From positions 73,548,211-73,612,210 of the forward strand of contig NC_083604.1 in the NCBI RefSeq assembly GCF_029168945.1: a stretch of 64,000 nucleotides of DNA, written 5' to 3'. Position 1 is the stretch's first letter. Every line of letters begins with the position of its first letter. The notes under the pieces are model-generated. The model was given only the letters and a program-made list of their open reading frames with translations, was not told the DNA's origin and ran no database searches. Below, one piece after another: positions 11,089-22,984 of this stretch. The stretch comes from Cannabis sativa (taxonomy: Eukaryota > Streptophyta > Magnoliopsida > Rosales > Cannabaceae). The position numbers and the translations under genes are program-made.

Positions 11089-11289
11089 TATTAGGCTAAA
11101 ATTAGTCTAAGTTTCGGGTCGTATTTTCGGTTAGTTTTCACTCTTTGTTTCTAGTTTTAGGACTATTTTACGCTTGATTCTTTTGTTTCAGGTCCTCGGG
11201 TGTTTAAAGAAAGTATTTACAAGAATTGAGGACAAGTGGTGAAAGAATTGAGAAGAAAAATAAAAAAAAATATGTTGCTGCCAAATCCC

Positions 11290-11390
11290 GTCGCGACGGG
11301 CAATATCCCAGTCGCGACGGGAACTGGCAGAAAGATTTTCAAGAATTTGCTGCTTAACCCCGTCGCGACGGGGGCTTTGCCAGTCGCGAC
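11290..11390. repeat. GTCGCGAC palindrome array in the LTR
   Basis: Four copies of the 8-bp palindrome GTCGCGAC lie at 11290-11297, 11311-11318, 11362-11369 and 11383-11390. They are usually flanked by CC(C/A) and GGG, giving longer dyads. The block is far GC-richer than its surroundings. Confidence 0.9.
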
Positions 11391-11492
11391 GGGGACCCCA
11401 GTGACGGGATTTTTGGGCAGTTTCGTAATTTCACGAATTTTAAAGATGAGATTTGGTTTAAATAGAGGAGTTCGTGAAAATTAGGATTCATT

Positions 11493-12648
11493 CAGAATTG
11501 GAACCCTAGAAACAAAGGAGGAGGCTAGAAGAGCGGCTTGTGGCGACCCGGATCAATTGCTTCAACTAGTTCTTTCTCTTCTCTTTAATTTTTCTATGTT
11601 CTTTTCTATTTCAATGTTAATTACGGATTTGATTATGGATGTTTTGAACTAAACTCCTATTTAGGGAGAATGATGAATGTTGTTTAAGTTTTCCTAGTTA
11701 ATGAATAATTGTCATTCCTTCAATCTTGATTGTGAAATTATCTATATTTGTGCTTAATTCCATGTGTAAGCTTGATCACCTTCTACATGTTCTATGATCT
11801 CAATTCAAAATCTGAAAAGTGAGAATTGAGAATGCTAAAATTGGATAGTCTAGGTTTTGATGTGAAACGAAAGTATTTACATAGCCTTTGTGACATTTAG
11901 ATTATTGATTAATGCTGATTTCATGTTAGTTTAATTAAGAGATTAATTAGAGAGCATGAGATTTAGAACCTAGAAGATCTGAAAAGAGCTAGGTTAATTC
12001 ATAATCTGTCATTCACTTCAAGAGAAGGATAGCATTTAAACATTAACATTGGTAACTTAACAACAGGATTCAGAATTGGAACCCTAGAAACAAAGGAGGA
12101 GGCTAGAAGAGCGGCTTGTGGCGACCCGGATCAATTGCTTCAACTAGTTCTTTCTCTTCTCTTTAATTTTTCTATGTTCTTTTCTATTTCAATGTTAATT
12201 ACGGATTTGATTATGGATGTTTTGAACTAAACTCCTATTTAGGGAGAATGATGAATGTTGTTTAAGTTTTCCTAGTTAATGAATAATTGTCATTCCTTCA
12301 ATCTTGATTGTGAAATTATCTATATTTGTGCTTAATTCCATGTGTAAGCTTGATCACCTTCTACATGTTCTATGATCTCAATTCAAAATCTGAAAAGTGA
12401 GAATTGAGAATGCTAAAATTGGATAGTGTAGGTTTTGATGTGAAACGAAAGTATTTACATAGCCTTTGTGACATTTAGATTATTGCTTAATGCTGATTTC
12501 ATGTTAGTTTAATTAAGAGATTAATTAGAGAGCATGAGAATTAGAACCTAGAAGATCTGAAAAGAGCTAGGTTAATTCATAATCTGTCATTCACTTCAAG
12601 AGAAGGATAGCATTTAAACATTAACATTGGTAACTTAACAACAGGATT
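11493..12648 (+). repeat. 578-bp tandem duplication inside the solo LTR
   Basis: The unit from CAGAATTGGAACCCTAG at 11493 recurs at 12071, and TAACTTAACAACAGGATTC ends both units, giving a constant 578-bp period. The copies differ at very few positions (for example GATAGTCTAG against GATAGTGTAG, and one changed base near 12486). ATTC microhomology occurs at the junction. Confidence 0.95.
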
Positions 12649-12885
12649 CGTCTCCCTATTTTCTTATCTTGATTAATCTTCCTGTTGCTAGTTTTAATTT
12701 TCTGAATTGTTTTATCTAATTCATAAAAAGTATTCTTTTACCAGATAGAATCAATAGTATAATTTAGTAGTAATTAGTCCAATTCCCTGTGGTTCGACCT
12801 CACCTGTGTGAGTGTACTACTTGATTGCGTATACTTGCGTAGTGATTATAATTTTCGTAACACCAACTAAACTAAAAACTAAAGA

Positions 12886-13188
12886 GGCGTTTGCTGGGAG
12901 GAATGAAAATATAGGAATAGGAATGGGAATAGGAATTGAATGGAATGAAATTTAAAATGCATAAAAAAAATTGATAAAAAAATCATTAATTTTTTTTTTC
13001 TTGTTACATTGGAATGGTCATTCCTTTCTTTTTAAAATGGAATAGCCATTCCACCAAAATGGTGGAAAGAGTATTCTATTGGAATGCTATTCCAATACTT
13101 TAAAATGTAACCAAACAAAGGAATGGAATGAAAATTATTTCCTTTCCATTCCATTTCATTTTATTACCTCCAACCAAACGCCACCTAA
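12886..13188. mobile_element. MITE with GGCGTTTG..CAAACGCC ends
   Basis: The left end is GAGGCGTTTGCTGGGAGG and the right end, reversed, GGTGGCGTTTGGTTGGAGG, an inverted repeat of about 20 bp around an AT-rich, GGAATG-rich body without coding capacity. Target duplications are not clear. Confidence 0.6.
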
Positions 13189-13909
13189 AAGTAAAGTAGT
13201 TACATATGTAAAAGAAAATTGTAAAACAATATGAAAAAATATATATATTTAGTTTAGATTATTAATTTTTTATTACAAAGAATGAAATTAATTTTTCAAT
13301 TGTTAAAATGCTTGATTTACTTTAATCTAAATAAAAAAATCATTAAAAAAAATGAAGTTTCAATCAAAATTTAAATTAAAATCTAATAACCAAATATATC
13401 AATTTTTTTTTTCCGTTCATAAATATAAGATAAATTTTATTTGCATCCCACAAAATAATATGTGGACCTAAATATTTAAAATAATTAAGCTTAAAATAAT
13501 TTTTAAAAATTACTTTTAATATTTTTTTAAAAAAAAATCTCGTATTATTTTATGTTAATGTTAATACTTTTTTTAATTAAAAAATCATGTATAATTTTTT
13601 TAAATTTTTTCTAATGAAATTTCACATATTTTCTTTTTAATTTTTTTTGTTATAATATTTCAAATATAATTTATTGTTGTTTGATATGTATATTTTTAAG
13701 AATATGAAGTGGAAAAAAAATTAAAAAATAATAATTTAATTAAAGATATAATATTATATAAAATAAAAATTATTAAAATGAGATATATTTATAAATTTTT
13801 AAGGTGTAAATAAATATTCCCCTAAACATAATATGGTTTCACATTTCCATCTCACCAAAAATTATACTTTCCATTTTCTCCTCTAGAAAAAAAAATGTTA
13901 AAACTTTAA

Positions 13910-15356
13910 GAGTTATTTGCAGCATAAATACTTAAGTTTATCTTGCGGTTGCAGATTAATCCCTAAGTTAATTTTTGAAGGTAAAAATACCTTCTGTCAA
14001 TATTTTGTTGCAAATGAGATATTTGCGTTAACTTCTCTATTAAATGTCAACTAGATAAATACTTGGCAATTTCTAGTTGGTTCAAATCATTTAATTTTTA
14101 TTTTTTATTTAAAAAAGTAAAAAATCGTTTAAAATATTTAATAAAAATAATAAATTAACATTAAACATTTAAACAGAATAAAATAATAAAAAAAATCAAA
14201 AGAAACCTAAAAGTAAACCTCTGTCTCATTTCTCTCTTCTCACAAGTTTCATCTCCGAGGGCACTTCTGCCCGACCCTGACGAGGCATTCTACTAATGAT
14301 CGCAAGCATCAGAGCACACCGAAGCTTGTTCTCCCTCTCATCTCGCTTGAGTTCTCTTCACTCTCTCAATCCCTTTCTTATTTCTCTCTACTCAGAGTCG
14401 GACGAAGCAACTCTGGCCGTCCATGGCCAAACAGACTTCACCGAACCTAATGGAGATATGGGTGAGGTGTCAACAAGATACTTGGTCTTGGTTGAGATCT
14501 GGGCATCGATGGGATATATTGTTTGTTTATTAAATCTCGTTGCTTAGGTGTTTTTTACTAGATCTATAATTTAGTTATATCTTTGTCCACTATGAAGATT
14601 TTTTTAGAAATTTTTGTAAATAAAGTGTTAATGCAACCATATCTTGTGTTGTCGGTGCTAGGGTTGCAATCGCACAAGAGGATGACGATGTTGTTTCTGG
14701 GTAGACTTTTGAAGCAGTGTAGAAGAGAAGGCTTCAAGTTTTTTTTTTTTTTTTACCTTTTTTATTTTCTTTTGTTTATTGCATCCCAATTTGAGTCACC
14801 TAAATTCTTTTTCAAGATATTATAGATGAGGATTTTCGTGGGAGAAATCTACTAGGTGTTTTTTCAATTTTGAGATATTTAAGTAGAGTTTTGTTTGATG
14901 GATTGATTAGATCAGTTTTCTCTTAGTGAGAATGTTTTTGAGCTTTAAGTGGGTGCATGGTTTATGAGATTTTTGGTTGAAAATATTTTTTAGGTTTGGG
15001 ATGCCTCTATTAAAAACATAATGGAGAACGCGATGGTGAGGGAGATGAAGATTTAGATTTTTAATTAATATTATTATTATTTTGTATATTTAAATTTATA
15101 ATCAGGTTTAATTTTAATTTTTTTTAATTTTAAAATGATTTTCAAATATTTTAATGAATTTTAAATAATAAAAATAATAATTAAATGATGTGGACCAATG
15201 CGAAGATGACATGTGGACACTTACATGTCACTTAACATAAAGGTATTTACAGATGTTTTAAAATTCTAATAGAAGGTATTTTTACCGCCAAAATTTTTTA
15301 CTTTAGTATTTATCTGCAACTTTGAGATAAACTTAGATATTTACGCCGTAAATTAC
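13910..15356. mobile_element. Non-autonomous Mutator-like element (possible Pack-MULE)
   Basis: Long terminal inverted repeats of about 85 bp share a TAAGTTTATCT core and a GGTAAAAATACCTTCT core. A direct repeat TAAAACTTTAA flanks the element (13899-13909 and 15357-15367), in the 9-11-bp range of Mutator-like elements. The interior (14220-15050) has higher GC and codon-like composition than the AT-rich flanks, suggesting captured gene sequence. No transposase is seen. Confidence 0.75.
14296..14547 (+). pseudogene. Unidentified 83-codon frame within the Mutator-like element
   Basis: The frame starts MIASIRAHRSLFSLSSRL, a Ser/Arg-rich N-terminus resembling an organelle-targeting presequence, and continues with an acidic segment. 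I do not recognise a family. It may be a captured exon, with intron-like T-rich sequence following. Its position inside a mobile element makes independent function doubtful. Confidence 0.25.
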
Positions 15357-15463
15357 TAAAACTTTAATTAAAATGAAGTTTTTTACAATTTTGTTTTTGT
15401 TGTCATTTACATAAATAATTAACTGTAATGAATAAATTTTATATATAAAAGATTGTAATTATA

Positions 15464-17333
15464 TCTATTCTATATAAAGTGTGTCTATATAACAGAATTC
15501 TTAGTTTATGAGAAATTCATGGGTGACTTTTTATTTATATTAAAAATAAAATGATTTATTATTAAAAATAAAATGGTTTATGAGAAATTCATGGGTCACT
15601 TTTTATTTATATATAATAAAATAAATCTCATCAAATCCAAAAAAAATACTATTGGAAATTCATGGGTCACTTTTTATTTATATATAATAAAATAAATAAA
15701 ATAAATCCCATTAAATCCAAAAAAAAAAAAATACGATTGGGTTTTTGCTGTTGTACATCTACAATTTTTCTCTTCTTCTTCTTCTCTTCTTCTCTTCTAG
15801 AATTACCATTTTCCTATAAAAACACTCATTAAAAGAAAAAGTTATATTTTAGCACATACAATATAATTAAGAAGTCATAAAATTTATAATTTCGTCTTCT
15901 GTTAAATAAAAATAAAAGCAACTTAAAGCATTATTATAATTATGTTGCTTTGTACATGCTGGGACATAAAGGAACGCCAATCTTATTAATTTCTCCATGT
16001 TCTAGCTATTAATGCAAACCAGAAAAAGAAAAACATTTACTAAAACCCACAAAAACTTATCATAACTAAACCTGAGGCATTAGATGCAAAAAGACAAAAA
16101 AAAAAAAACAAATCAGAGAGTACATTACAGCACTGTTTTTGATCACGCGCTCATAATTAGAAGCACAATTAAATATATTAGCAAAATAGTAACTAACATT
16201 CAAATTTTAGAGTTGACGAAAAATCTGCAACTGAATGAGGTAAAGACTACTACAATATTTACTTTATAAATTTTTTTTTCAATATCTTACTATTATTAAC
16301 ACCATTTGATTTGGATGTAAAAAAAATATTTTTGGATTGAGGCGGTAATAAAAATAACTGATACTGTCCAGAGTTTTTATTACATGTCATGTGACGCATG
16401 TCATAAAAAAATAGATTTATACAATCGCAATGAAAAAATTATATGTGACAAGCCAACATGCGGCCAAGAAGGATTTCCTACACCACGGTATATTACAAAA
16501 AATATTTGATGTTATATTGAAATTAAGTTAAAATAAAAAAAAAATACTAACAATCTTATTATGCATTTTACAGTGCTATAGCATATGTTGAACTTGATGA
16601 CAATACAAAGAGCCTATATGCTGTCATGTTCGCAGATATTGTGGAAATAATATCTTCGTGTACTGTTGCCCAACTAATGAAATATACTGCAGAGGTGTAA
16701 TTTTAAAAAATAAAATAATTTTACATGTCTTTCATAAGTTGATTTTGTTAATTAAATAAGCTATGCACACCATATCTAATCATTTTAAATGAAAGTACAT
16801 CACGGTTTGCAGGAACACCGCCGCTTTGTCGACACTACCATATTCAATTTATCAACGAAAAAATAGACAATCCAGATATATGCGGACCTGGCTAGAATGA
16901 AAAGTGCAAAATACAAAAACTACACTATTGTCTCTATCGAAGCAAATGAAGATTGAAATCCACCAATGACTATTATTAGTTTTCTTATCTACAATTTTTA
17001 GACAAATGCTATCTTCAATTATCAATAATTTTAATTTTCTAAGTAATGTTTCTTTAAGTATTAAAAAAATATTAATTTTTAATTTATTTTTGGATTAACT
17101 TAAGAACATATTTAAATCATCAAGCTTTCTTAAATACTGATATATTGCATCCGGTATTTCACGTTTAATTGACAACATTATAAACTATAATATTTAGATA
17201 CACATAATAATAATCTCACCTAATAACCTAATAATATTTTTTCTTTAATTTTTAATTGTATCACTTTCAACTAACATAGAAAAAAATTAGCATAAAATTT
17301 AGTATGCGTGTCTCGCACGTAACTTTTTACTAG
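15464..17333 (+). mobile_element. Helitron, non-autonomous, with RPA-like remnant
   Basis: The 5' end is TCTATTCTATATAAAGTGTG preceded by A. The 3' end is CTAG followed by T, preceded by a short hairpin (GCGTG-TCTCG-CACGT) about 11 bp upstream. This is the Helitron pattern: 5' TC, 3' CTRR, 3' hairpin, insertion between A and T, no target duplication. A homologous inverted copy with matching ends lies at 57571-59383, which supports both boundaries. Confidence 0.88.
16084..16956 (+). pseudogene. Replication protein A (RPA1-like) remnant in the Helitron
   Basis: Exon-like pieces lie at about 16084-16240, 16355-16487, 16574-16694 and 16813-16956, with GT/AG-like borders. They encode the C-terminal OB-fold of an RPA large-subunit-like protein. 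The second piece shows the zinc-binding pattern YYMSCDACHKK then IICDKPTCGQEG (C-x2-C and C-x4-C). The third has AIAYVELDDNTKSLYAVMFA. The last has an in-frame TAG after NLSTKK and then ends at a TGA. RPA-like proteins are regular companions of plant Helitrons. Without a Rep/helicase and with a stop inside, this copy looks dead. Confidence 0.75.
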
Positions 17334-19639
17334 TCTATATAAATGTATTTATATGAGGCGGATGTAGTCGTAGTTTAGGATAATCTCATTTCATTATGAT
17401 AAATATACCGTGTCATCAATATATATAATATTTTTTAAAAATTAATTAATTAATAGTAATATAAATTATTCCAGAATAAAATAAGACTTAAAAGAACAAA
17501 AACTAAATCATAATGCATTTTTTTTTTTTGGCATGATAATCACTTCCCCTCCTCTTTTTCTTTTTGGTAGTCTTTTGTTTTGTTTTGGGTATGAAATTTT
17601 TCTTCCAACACTCTTCAATATCACATAACATTGGACATTATTAGACACTTGTAACATTTATGACGTTATATATATAGTACAAAGTTATATATGTAGTCTT
17701 ATATGATGGCATGACCAGGGTTGAATATAGTTGAAACATGGTACAATTATTATTATATCACCAAAACTGAGTTATTTATCAAAGAAACTGTTTATAAACA
17801 TTGAAATGAATATATTTGTAATTTTATGTAAATTTACACAAAATGTAAGATAGACAAGGGAATGTGGAGAGTGGACCCTATGATTCTCCAACTATGGTAT
17901 TATTACATGTGCACTAAATAGTGAATTTGTCGTTTTGAAAAAAAATAATAATAATATTGAAATTATAGGAGAGTTTCATTTTTGGCCCTTTACTAATACT
18001 GATCTTTAATTAATTTATAAAATAAAAATAATAAAAGTAAAAGAGAGTCAATCATATAAATCCACAAGTAGATCCCAATTCATCCAATCGAACATGCTTC
18101 TTTCTCTTCACAACATGCTATGTTTTATTTTACGTTAGAAACCAAAAATATTTTATGTATTTTTGGATATATAAAGTGAATTTATAATTCAATGTATGGT
18201 TTATGAATTTTTTTTTCTATTCAGAATATCAAGGAAAATCCAAAAAGAAATTATTCACACGTATGTATGACTTTCACTTAAATGATTTGCTCGTATTATT
18301 AACTTTTTTTTTTAATTATATTTTTATATTTGTAAAGAAGAAGAAAATGAATTATATGCAATGTATCAGTATCACAGCTGCTTGTTTCGTGGCCTTTATA
18401 TAGTAAACTTTCCTGGGCTGGGCCTTAAATTCAGCCCATTATACATATCCGGCAAGATGATGTAAGAATTTTGGGAAATTTTATTCATAAATATACTTAA
18501 ATCAAATTTTGTTACTAATAATCACATTGTAAATTCATTTTATTTTATTTATTTTAATTTTTACTTTTATTTTAATATTTTGTAAGATATAATCACTTTT
18601 ATAGATAATGTCCCTATTATACCCTTAACTTAATATGAATTATGTGCTAGATTTAAATAGAAAATGAGAGTATATTAAACAATTCACTTACAAAAGTGAG
18701 TATATTTTAATAAAATATTATATGAAAGTATTTTTGATTAACAAGTACGGAAAAAAAGTATTCATCAACTTATTCAAGTTATAAAGTCTATTTACATGAG
18801 AAAATGAAACCTAGTTTACAACAAAACTTAATAGGATAAAATATGACATTCAAAATAAAAAATTTAACAAATATGGGACATGATATATCTAAAGAACACT
18901 AAAAATCAAATTCGATTCCGCTAAAACATCTTTATACGATTTTTTCTGTCTACGATTTCATCTCTCTCTCCAATCGTGTGACTTCATCTCCCATTAATTG
19001 AGCTCACCAATCGATCTCACCTCCAACATCTTTAGCGATCGATCTCACCTCCACCACAATCTCCACTGATCAATCTCACCTCCACCAGTATATCAAAAGA
19101 ATAATCGATCACCTGCAAAAAAAAAGTATTCTAAGTCTTCAAAAAGATTCAACACAACAAAAGTAAAATTCAGGTCATCCCTATCACCAAGAAACCTACA
19201 CGGATTAAAAGGTCATGCATTATGTCAATACATATCATCATCATTTCATGATTATATATATAAATTCACAATCAAATCAGATAAAATAGTAAAAATTTAA
19301 GAAATAACTGACAAATTGTTACTTTTTAAAACATCATCATCATATGAAAAATATCATCATACTATAAATTATCGTAAATCTATCATTTCTAATATATATA
19401 TATAGGTATATATTTATTTATTTATATCATCATACTATAGGGATATATCAAATCACATTATCTACTATATTACATAAGAAACCATAAACTTGCATGATAA
19501 ATTGAAATAATGCAAGCACGAAACTAGTTACATTAATTACACTGTTGCATAATACACTTTATACAATAAAGTAAAAATAATTAGAAAATAAAACTAAAAA
19601 ATACAAAGTAACAAAAAAGACGTTTAAAATTGATAAGGA
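17334..19639. other. AT-rich intergenic sequence, no gene seen
   Basis: No supported gene. At 18920-19110 there is a less AT-rich, CT-rich patch with repeated ATCTCACCTCCACC motifs (19014-19090), possibly a leader or captured UTR just upstream of the LINE remnant. The rest is low complexity. Confidence 0.45.
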
Positions 19640-19690
19640 AAATGAATTTTTATTCTCTCTAGCTTTTTCTTAGCTGCTTAGTTGGTGCTA

Positions 19691-20720
19691 TGGTGAAGAC
19701 GAGAGCCAAGATACAGGGAAGGCCCAAAGCTTCAGTCAAGAAAAAAAAAATCACGGTCTGAGTTCTACTTTTGATGTGAGGAAGATGAATTTAATGGAAG
19801 AAGTTCTGGGAGTGGAACCGATAGAATTAACTGACAAGAAAGAAAAAATTGATACGAATCAAGAGCAACAAATAGAGAAATATGGCCATTGTGGTCCAAT
19901 CACTACACCAGATCTTATTAGAATCTCTCATAAACGAGTAGAGATTCAGAAGAAATTTTTGCATTTACTGGAAGCGAGACATTTTAGGGAAGCTACTTAC
20001 CAAGCTTCGATTGGAATTTCTAAAGGTAAGAAAGTAACTCCCCTTATTTTGAGATCTGGTAGTGTTATTCAGAACTTAGATGCAAAATTTGTTGAATTTG
20101 AAAAGAAAGCAAAAGTTAAGATTACAATGGATGATATCGAAGATAAAGTTGCGTACTGACGTTCTTCTTTGGTTTGTTATGTACTTGGTGTGAATCCACC
20201 TCTATCAGTTCTTGAGAGTTTTGTTAGGAGGAAATGGAAGGATAAAATTGATAAAGTTGGAATGCTATCATATGGGGTTTTTCTCATTTGTTCCAATTTA
20301 GTAGAAGATAGAGATGAAGTGCTACATGGAGGATACATATTCTTCAATAAACGACATATTATTATGAAGAAATGGGATTTTCACACCAATTTCAAGCGCA
20401 AAGATATTAAATCTGTACCGATTTGGGTTCAGTTAATTGATTTAGAGTTGAAGTATTAGGGTGAGAAGTCTCTTTTTAAGATAATAGGTCAAAATTGTAA
20501 GATTGTTACGGTGGACGAAGCCACGATTTTATGGGATAAGTTGAGTTTCCCCCGAGTTCTAATAGAAGTGACAATAAATTAGAATTTCCCTGATATGATA
20601 AAGTTTGAAGATGAACTTAATTTAAATGTAACTTTTGAGGTTTATTATGAATGAAGTCGGTTTTATGTGGTCATTGTAAAGGAATAGGTCATGCAACTAA
20701 GGATTGTCGAAAGAAATAGG
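19691..20720 (+). pseudogene. LINE ORF1 remnant (DUF4283-like with zinc knuckle)
   Basis: The frame begins MVKTRAKIQGRPKASVKKKK and shifts near 19750. It then runs through a region homologous to plant LINE ORF1 proteins (SLVCYVLGVNPPLSVLESFV, WDFHTNFKRKDIKSVPIWVQ, LFKIIGQNCKIVTVDEAT), a DUF4283-type RNA-binding segment. It ends at a CCHC zinc knuckle (CGHCKGIGHATKDC, about 20666-20707). In-frame stops at 20157-20159 and 20457-20459 and further ones make it non-functional. Confidence 0.8.
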
Positions 20721-20968
20721 GGAGGAAATAAGAACGGGTTGCTAAAGCTTAACAGAAGAAACCCGAAGGTGCTAAACAGGAACAAGAGACAAAGATTGAC
20801 AAAGAAGGCTTCCAACAAGTTTCCAAAGGTTCAAAGGAAAATAAGTTCACCTCTCTATAGTTGTAGAAAATGCTTTCTAGGTGATAGTAGAGGAGATTAT
20901 TAATGTCTTGAACAGAAATGAAAGGGTTTCAAACATTGGGGAAAAACAGGAGGGGCCCCTTTTCCCAA

Positions 20969-21639
20969 TGGATAAAATTTTGTGTTGGAACATCCAAAGA
21001 ATCAACCAAAGGGATAAACAAGATGTAGTCAAGTCTTTGATTATGAAACAAAGGAGGAGTTTGGTTAGTCTCCTCGAGATAAGAGTGAAGGCCCAAAACA
21101 TTGGTGCCTTGTATGTGAGGATGTTCTTGGGCTGGTCTTTTACAAGTAATAGTGCTTCGCATGGAGGAAGAAAAATAGAATCCATTAATATTTAATGTCA
21201 ACATTTTGAGATGTACGAGTCAGTTAATTCATCTAAGGGTGGCTATTGTTGATAACAGAAGGAAGTTCAATGTGACATGTGATAAAGAGGAAGAAAGAAG
21301 AGAATTGTGGAAGGATTTGTGTGCCTTGACAGATTCAGATTGTGGATGGTCCTCGGAGATTTTAATGATATCCTAAGTAAAGATGAGAGAATAGGAGTTA
21401 AAGTTAAATTTAACTCCTCAAATGATTTTGTTAACTGTGTAGCACATTGTGGTTTGGAGAATGTTAAATTTAGTGGTAATTTTTTTACGTGGTCTAATAA
21501 GCAAGAAAGTGATGATAGAATTTTCTTAAAAGCTGATAGAATATTGGTTAATCAAGCTTAGTTAGATGTTTTTCAAGCAGCAGAAGCAGTGTTCCTTTAT
21601 GAAGGAATGTTTGATCATTGTCTCAGATTGCTTACAGTG
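20969..21639 (+). pseudogene. LINE ORF2 remnant, AP-endonuclease domain
   Basis: The segment opens with MDKILCWNIQRINQRDKQ, and LVSLLEIRVKAQNIG is its degraded catalytic Glu region. A later frame has VLGDFNDILSKDERIG, the GDFN motif of the exonuclease-endonuclease-phosphatase fold, then GNFFTWSNKQ and MFDHCL. This is the nicking endonuclease order of plant L1 LINEs. Frameshifts and a stop near 21559 break it. The frame ends at the LTR insertion and continues from 24839 to about 25088 (KLKALKQVLKEINQLGFSNI), the linker before the missing reverse transcriptase. Confidence 0.82.
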
Positions 21640-22033
21640 TGTTGATCTCAAATTTAGCCAACCGACAACGGAGTCATATTTATGATTGAATAACCACGTG
21701 TACACAAATAGAGCAAGCAAGCAAAAAGGACACAATATCTTTTTTGAGGTTCGACCCTCTTAGTTAACGAGTAATGACTTACTCCCCTTTCTGTTGTATT
21801 GATATTAGAGATAATACCACTCAAATCACTAGTGTTGGGGATTCTAGAGTGGCTCTCTTAAGATTACAATAATGAGAATAAGAGGCAAATCTAAAGGAAG
21901 AGAGATGAGGGAGACTTAATCTCTACTACACTGGTAATGGCATGTAGGAGAGAGGGTGAGCTAGGGTTTTGAGTGCTTGAACTCTATGACTTAAGAGTGA
22001 GAGCTTCAGAGCTTAAGGCTTATAGAACCTAGA

Positions 22034-22881
22034 ACTTAGAGATTTTAGGTTTAATTTAGTGCTCCTATATAGGAGAGAGCATACAAGAGATAGTATGTTT
22101 ATATCCCTTAAAATGCAGAGATATCACTTATTTGTTACACTATAAATTAATAAGAAAATAATATGTTAATTAGCCCTCAAGAATAGATAAATAACCGAAG
22201 TTAATCTCCTATTTTCATGGGATATTGAAACCCAATTTGTAACTGGAAGTATTGTCCAGGCTGAAAGCTGCAGAGACACAAAAAGTGTCTACCAGAAGAG
22301 AGGTTGGCCGACCTTCCCTTTGCTGGAGGCTGGACGACCTATGTTGGCAATAGGGCCGGCCAGGGGTGGTCTGACCAGACCTCCTTGGTTGGCCAGTTCA
22401 TTGTCTCTTTGTCCTGCTGAAGTATTTAGGCCCCTCGTCTAGTGGTACGTTGTGCATGGTGACTTAGAACTTAGAGCCTATAACTTAGAGATTTTAAGTT
22501 TAGTTCAATGCTCTTTATATAAGAGAGATCATACAAGAGATAATAGGTTTATATCTTTTAAAATGAGGATATATCACCTATTTTTTACACATTAAATTAA
22601 TAAGAAAATAATATGTTAATTAGTCCTCAAGAATAGGTAAATAACTGAAGTTAATCTCCTATTTTCGTGGGTTGTGGAAGCCCAATTTGTAACTGAAAGT
22701 GTTGTCAAGGCTGAAAAAAAAGTTCCTGCCACAAGAGAGGTTGGTCGGCCTTCCCTTTGCTGGAGGCTGGCCGGCTAGGGGTGGTCCGGCTAGATCCCCC
22801 TTGGTTGGCTAGTTCGTTGTCTCTTTGTCCTGCTTAAGTATCTAAACTCCTCGTCAAGTGGTACGTTGTGCATGGTGACTT
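22034..22881 (+). repeat. ~0.4-kb direct tandem duplication
   Basis: Two diverged copies (about 22034-22464 and 22483-22881) share ACTTAGAGATTTTA at the start and GTACGTTGTGCATGGTGACTT-like ends. Both contain GAGAGGTTGG, CCTTCCCTTTGCTGGAGGCTGG and TTGTCTCTTTGTCCTGCT segments. Copy 1 is about 30 bp longer owing to indels, one around 22345. Confidence 0.88.
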
Positions 22882-22984
22882 GGCCTTCTTGCTAACAAGC
22901 TGTACTCCATGTAACATCAATCTTGTTATGTGGACATACCACTGGGGGATTATTTTACCAGGATTTAGATTTACTACCATGTAT

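Larger units (their letters stand above)
11089..12862 (+). mobile_element. Gypsy-type solo LTR with 5-bp target duplication
   Basis: It is homologous to the 5' LTR at 62651-63912, starting TATTAGGCTAAAATTAGTC (a mutated TGTTAGG) and ending CGTAACA. It is flanked by the perfect 5-bp duplication CCAAC (11084-11088 and 12863-12867), with no internal region. That is the signature of a solo LTR left by LTR-LTR recombination. At 1774 bp it exceeds the other copy because of an internal 578-bp duplication. Family identity comes from the other copy, which is followed by a primer binding site. Confidence 0.9.

Noticed and set aside
11236..11484. 82-codon frame with repeated PVATG motifs
   Set aside because: Translation of the GTCGCGAC-containing repeat in an LTR; the same type of frame appears in both strands of the other LTR at 62735-63095.
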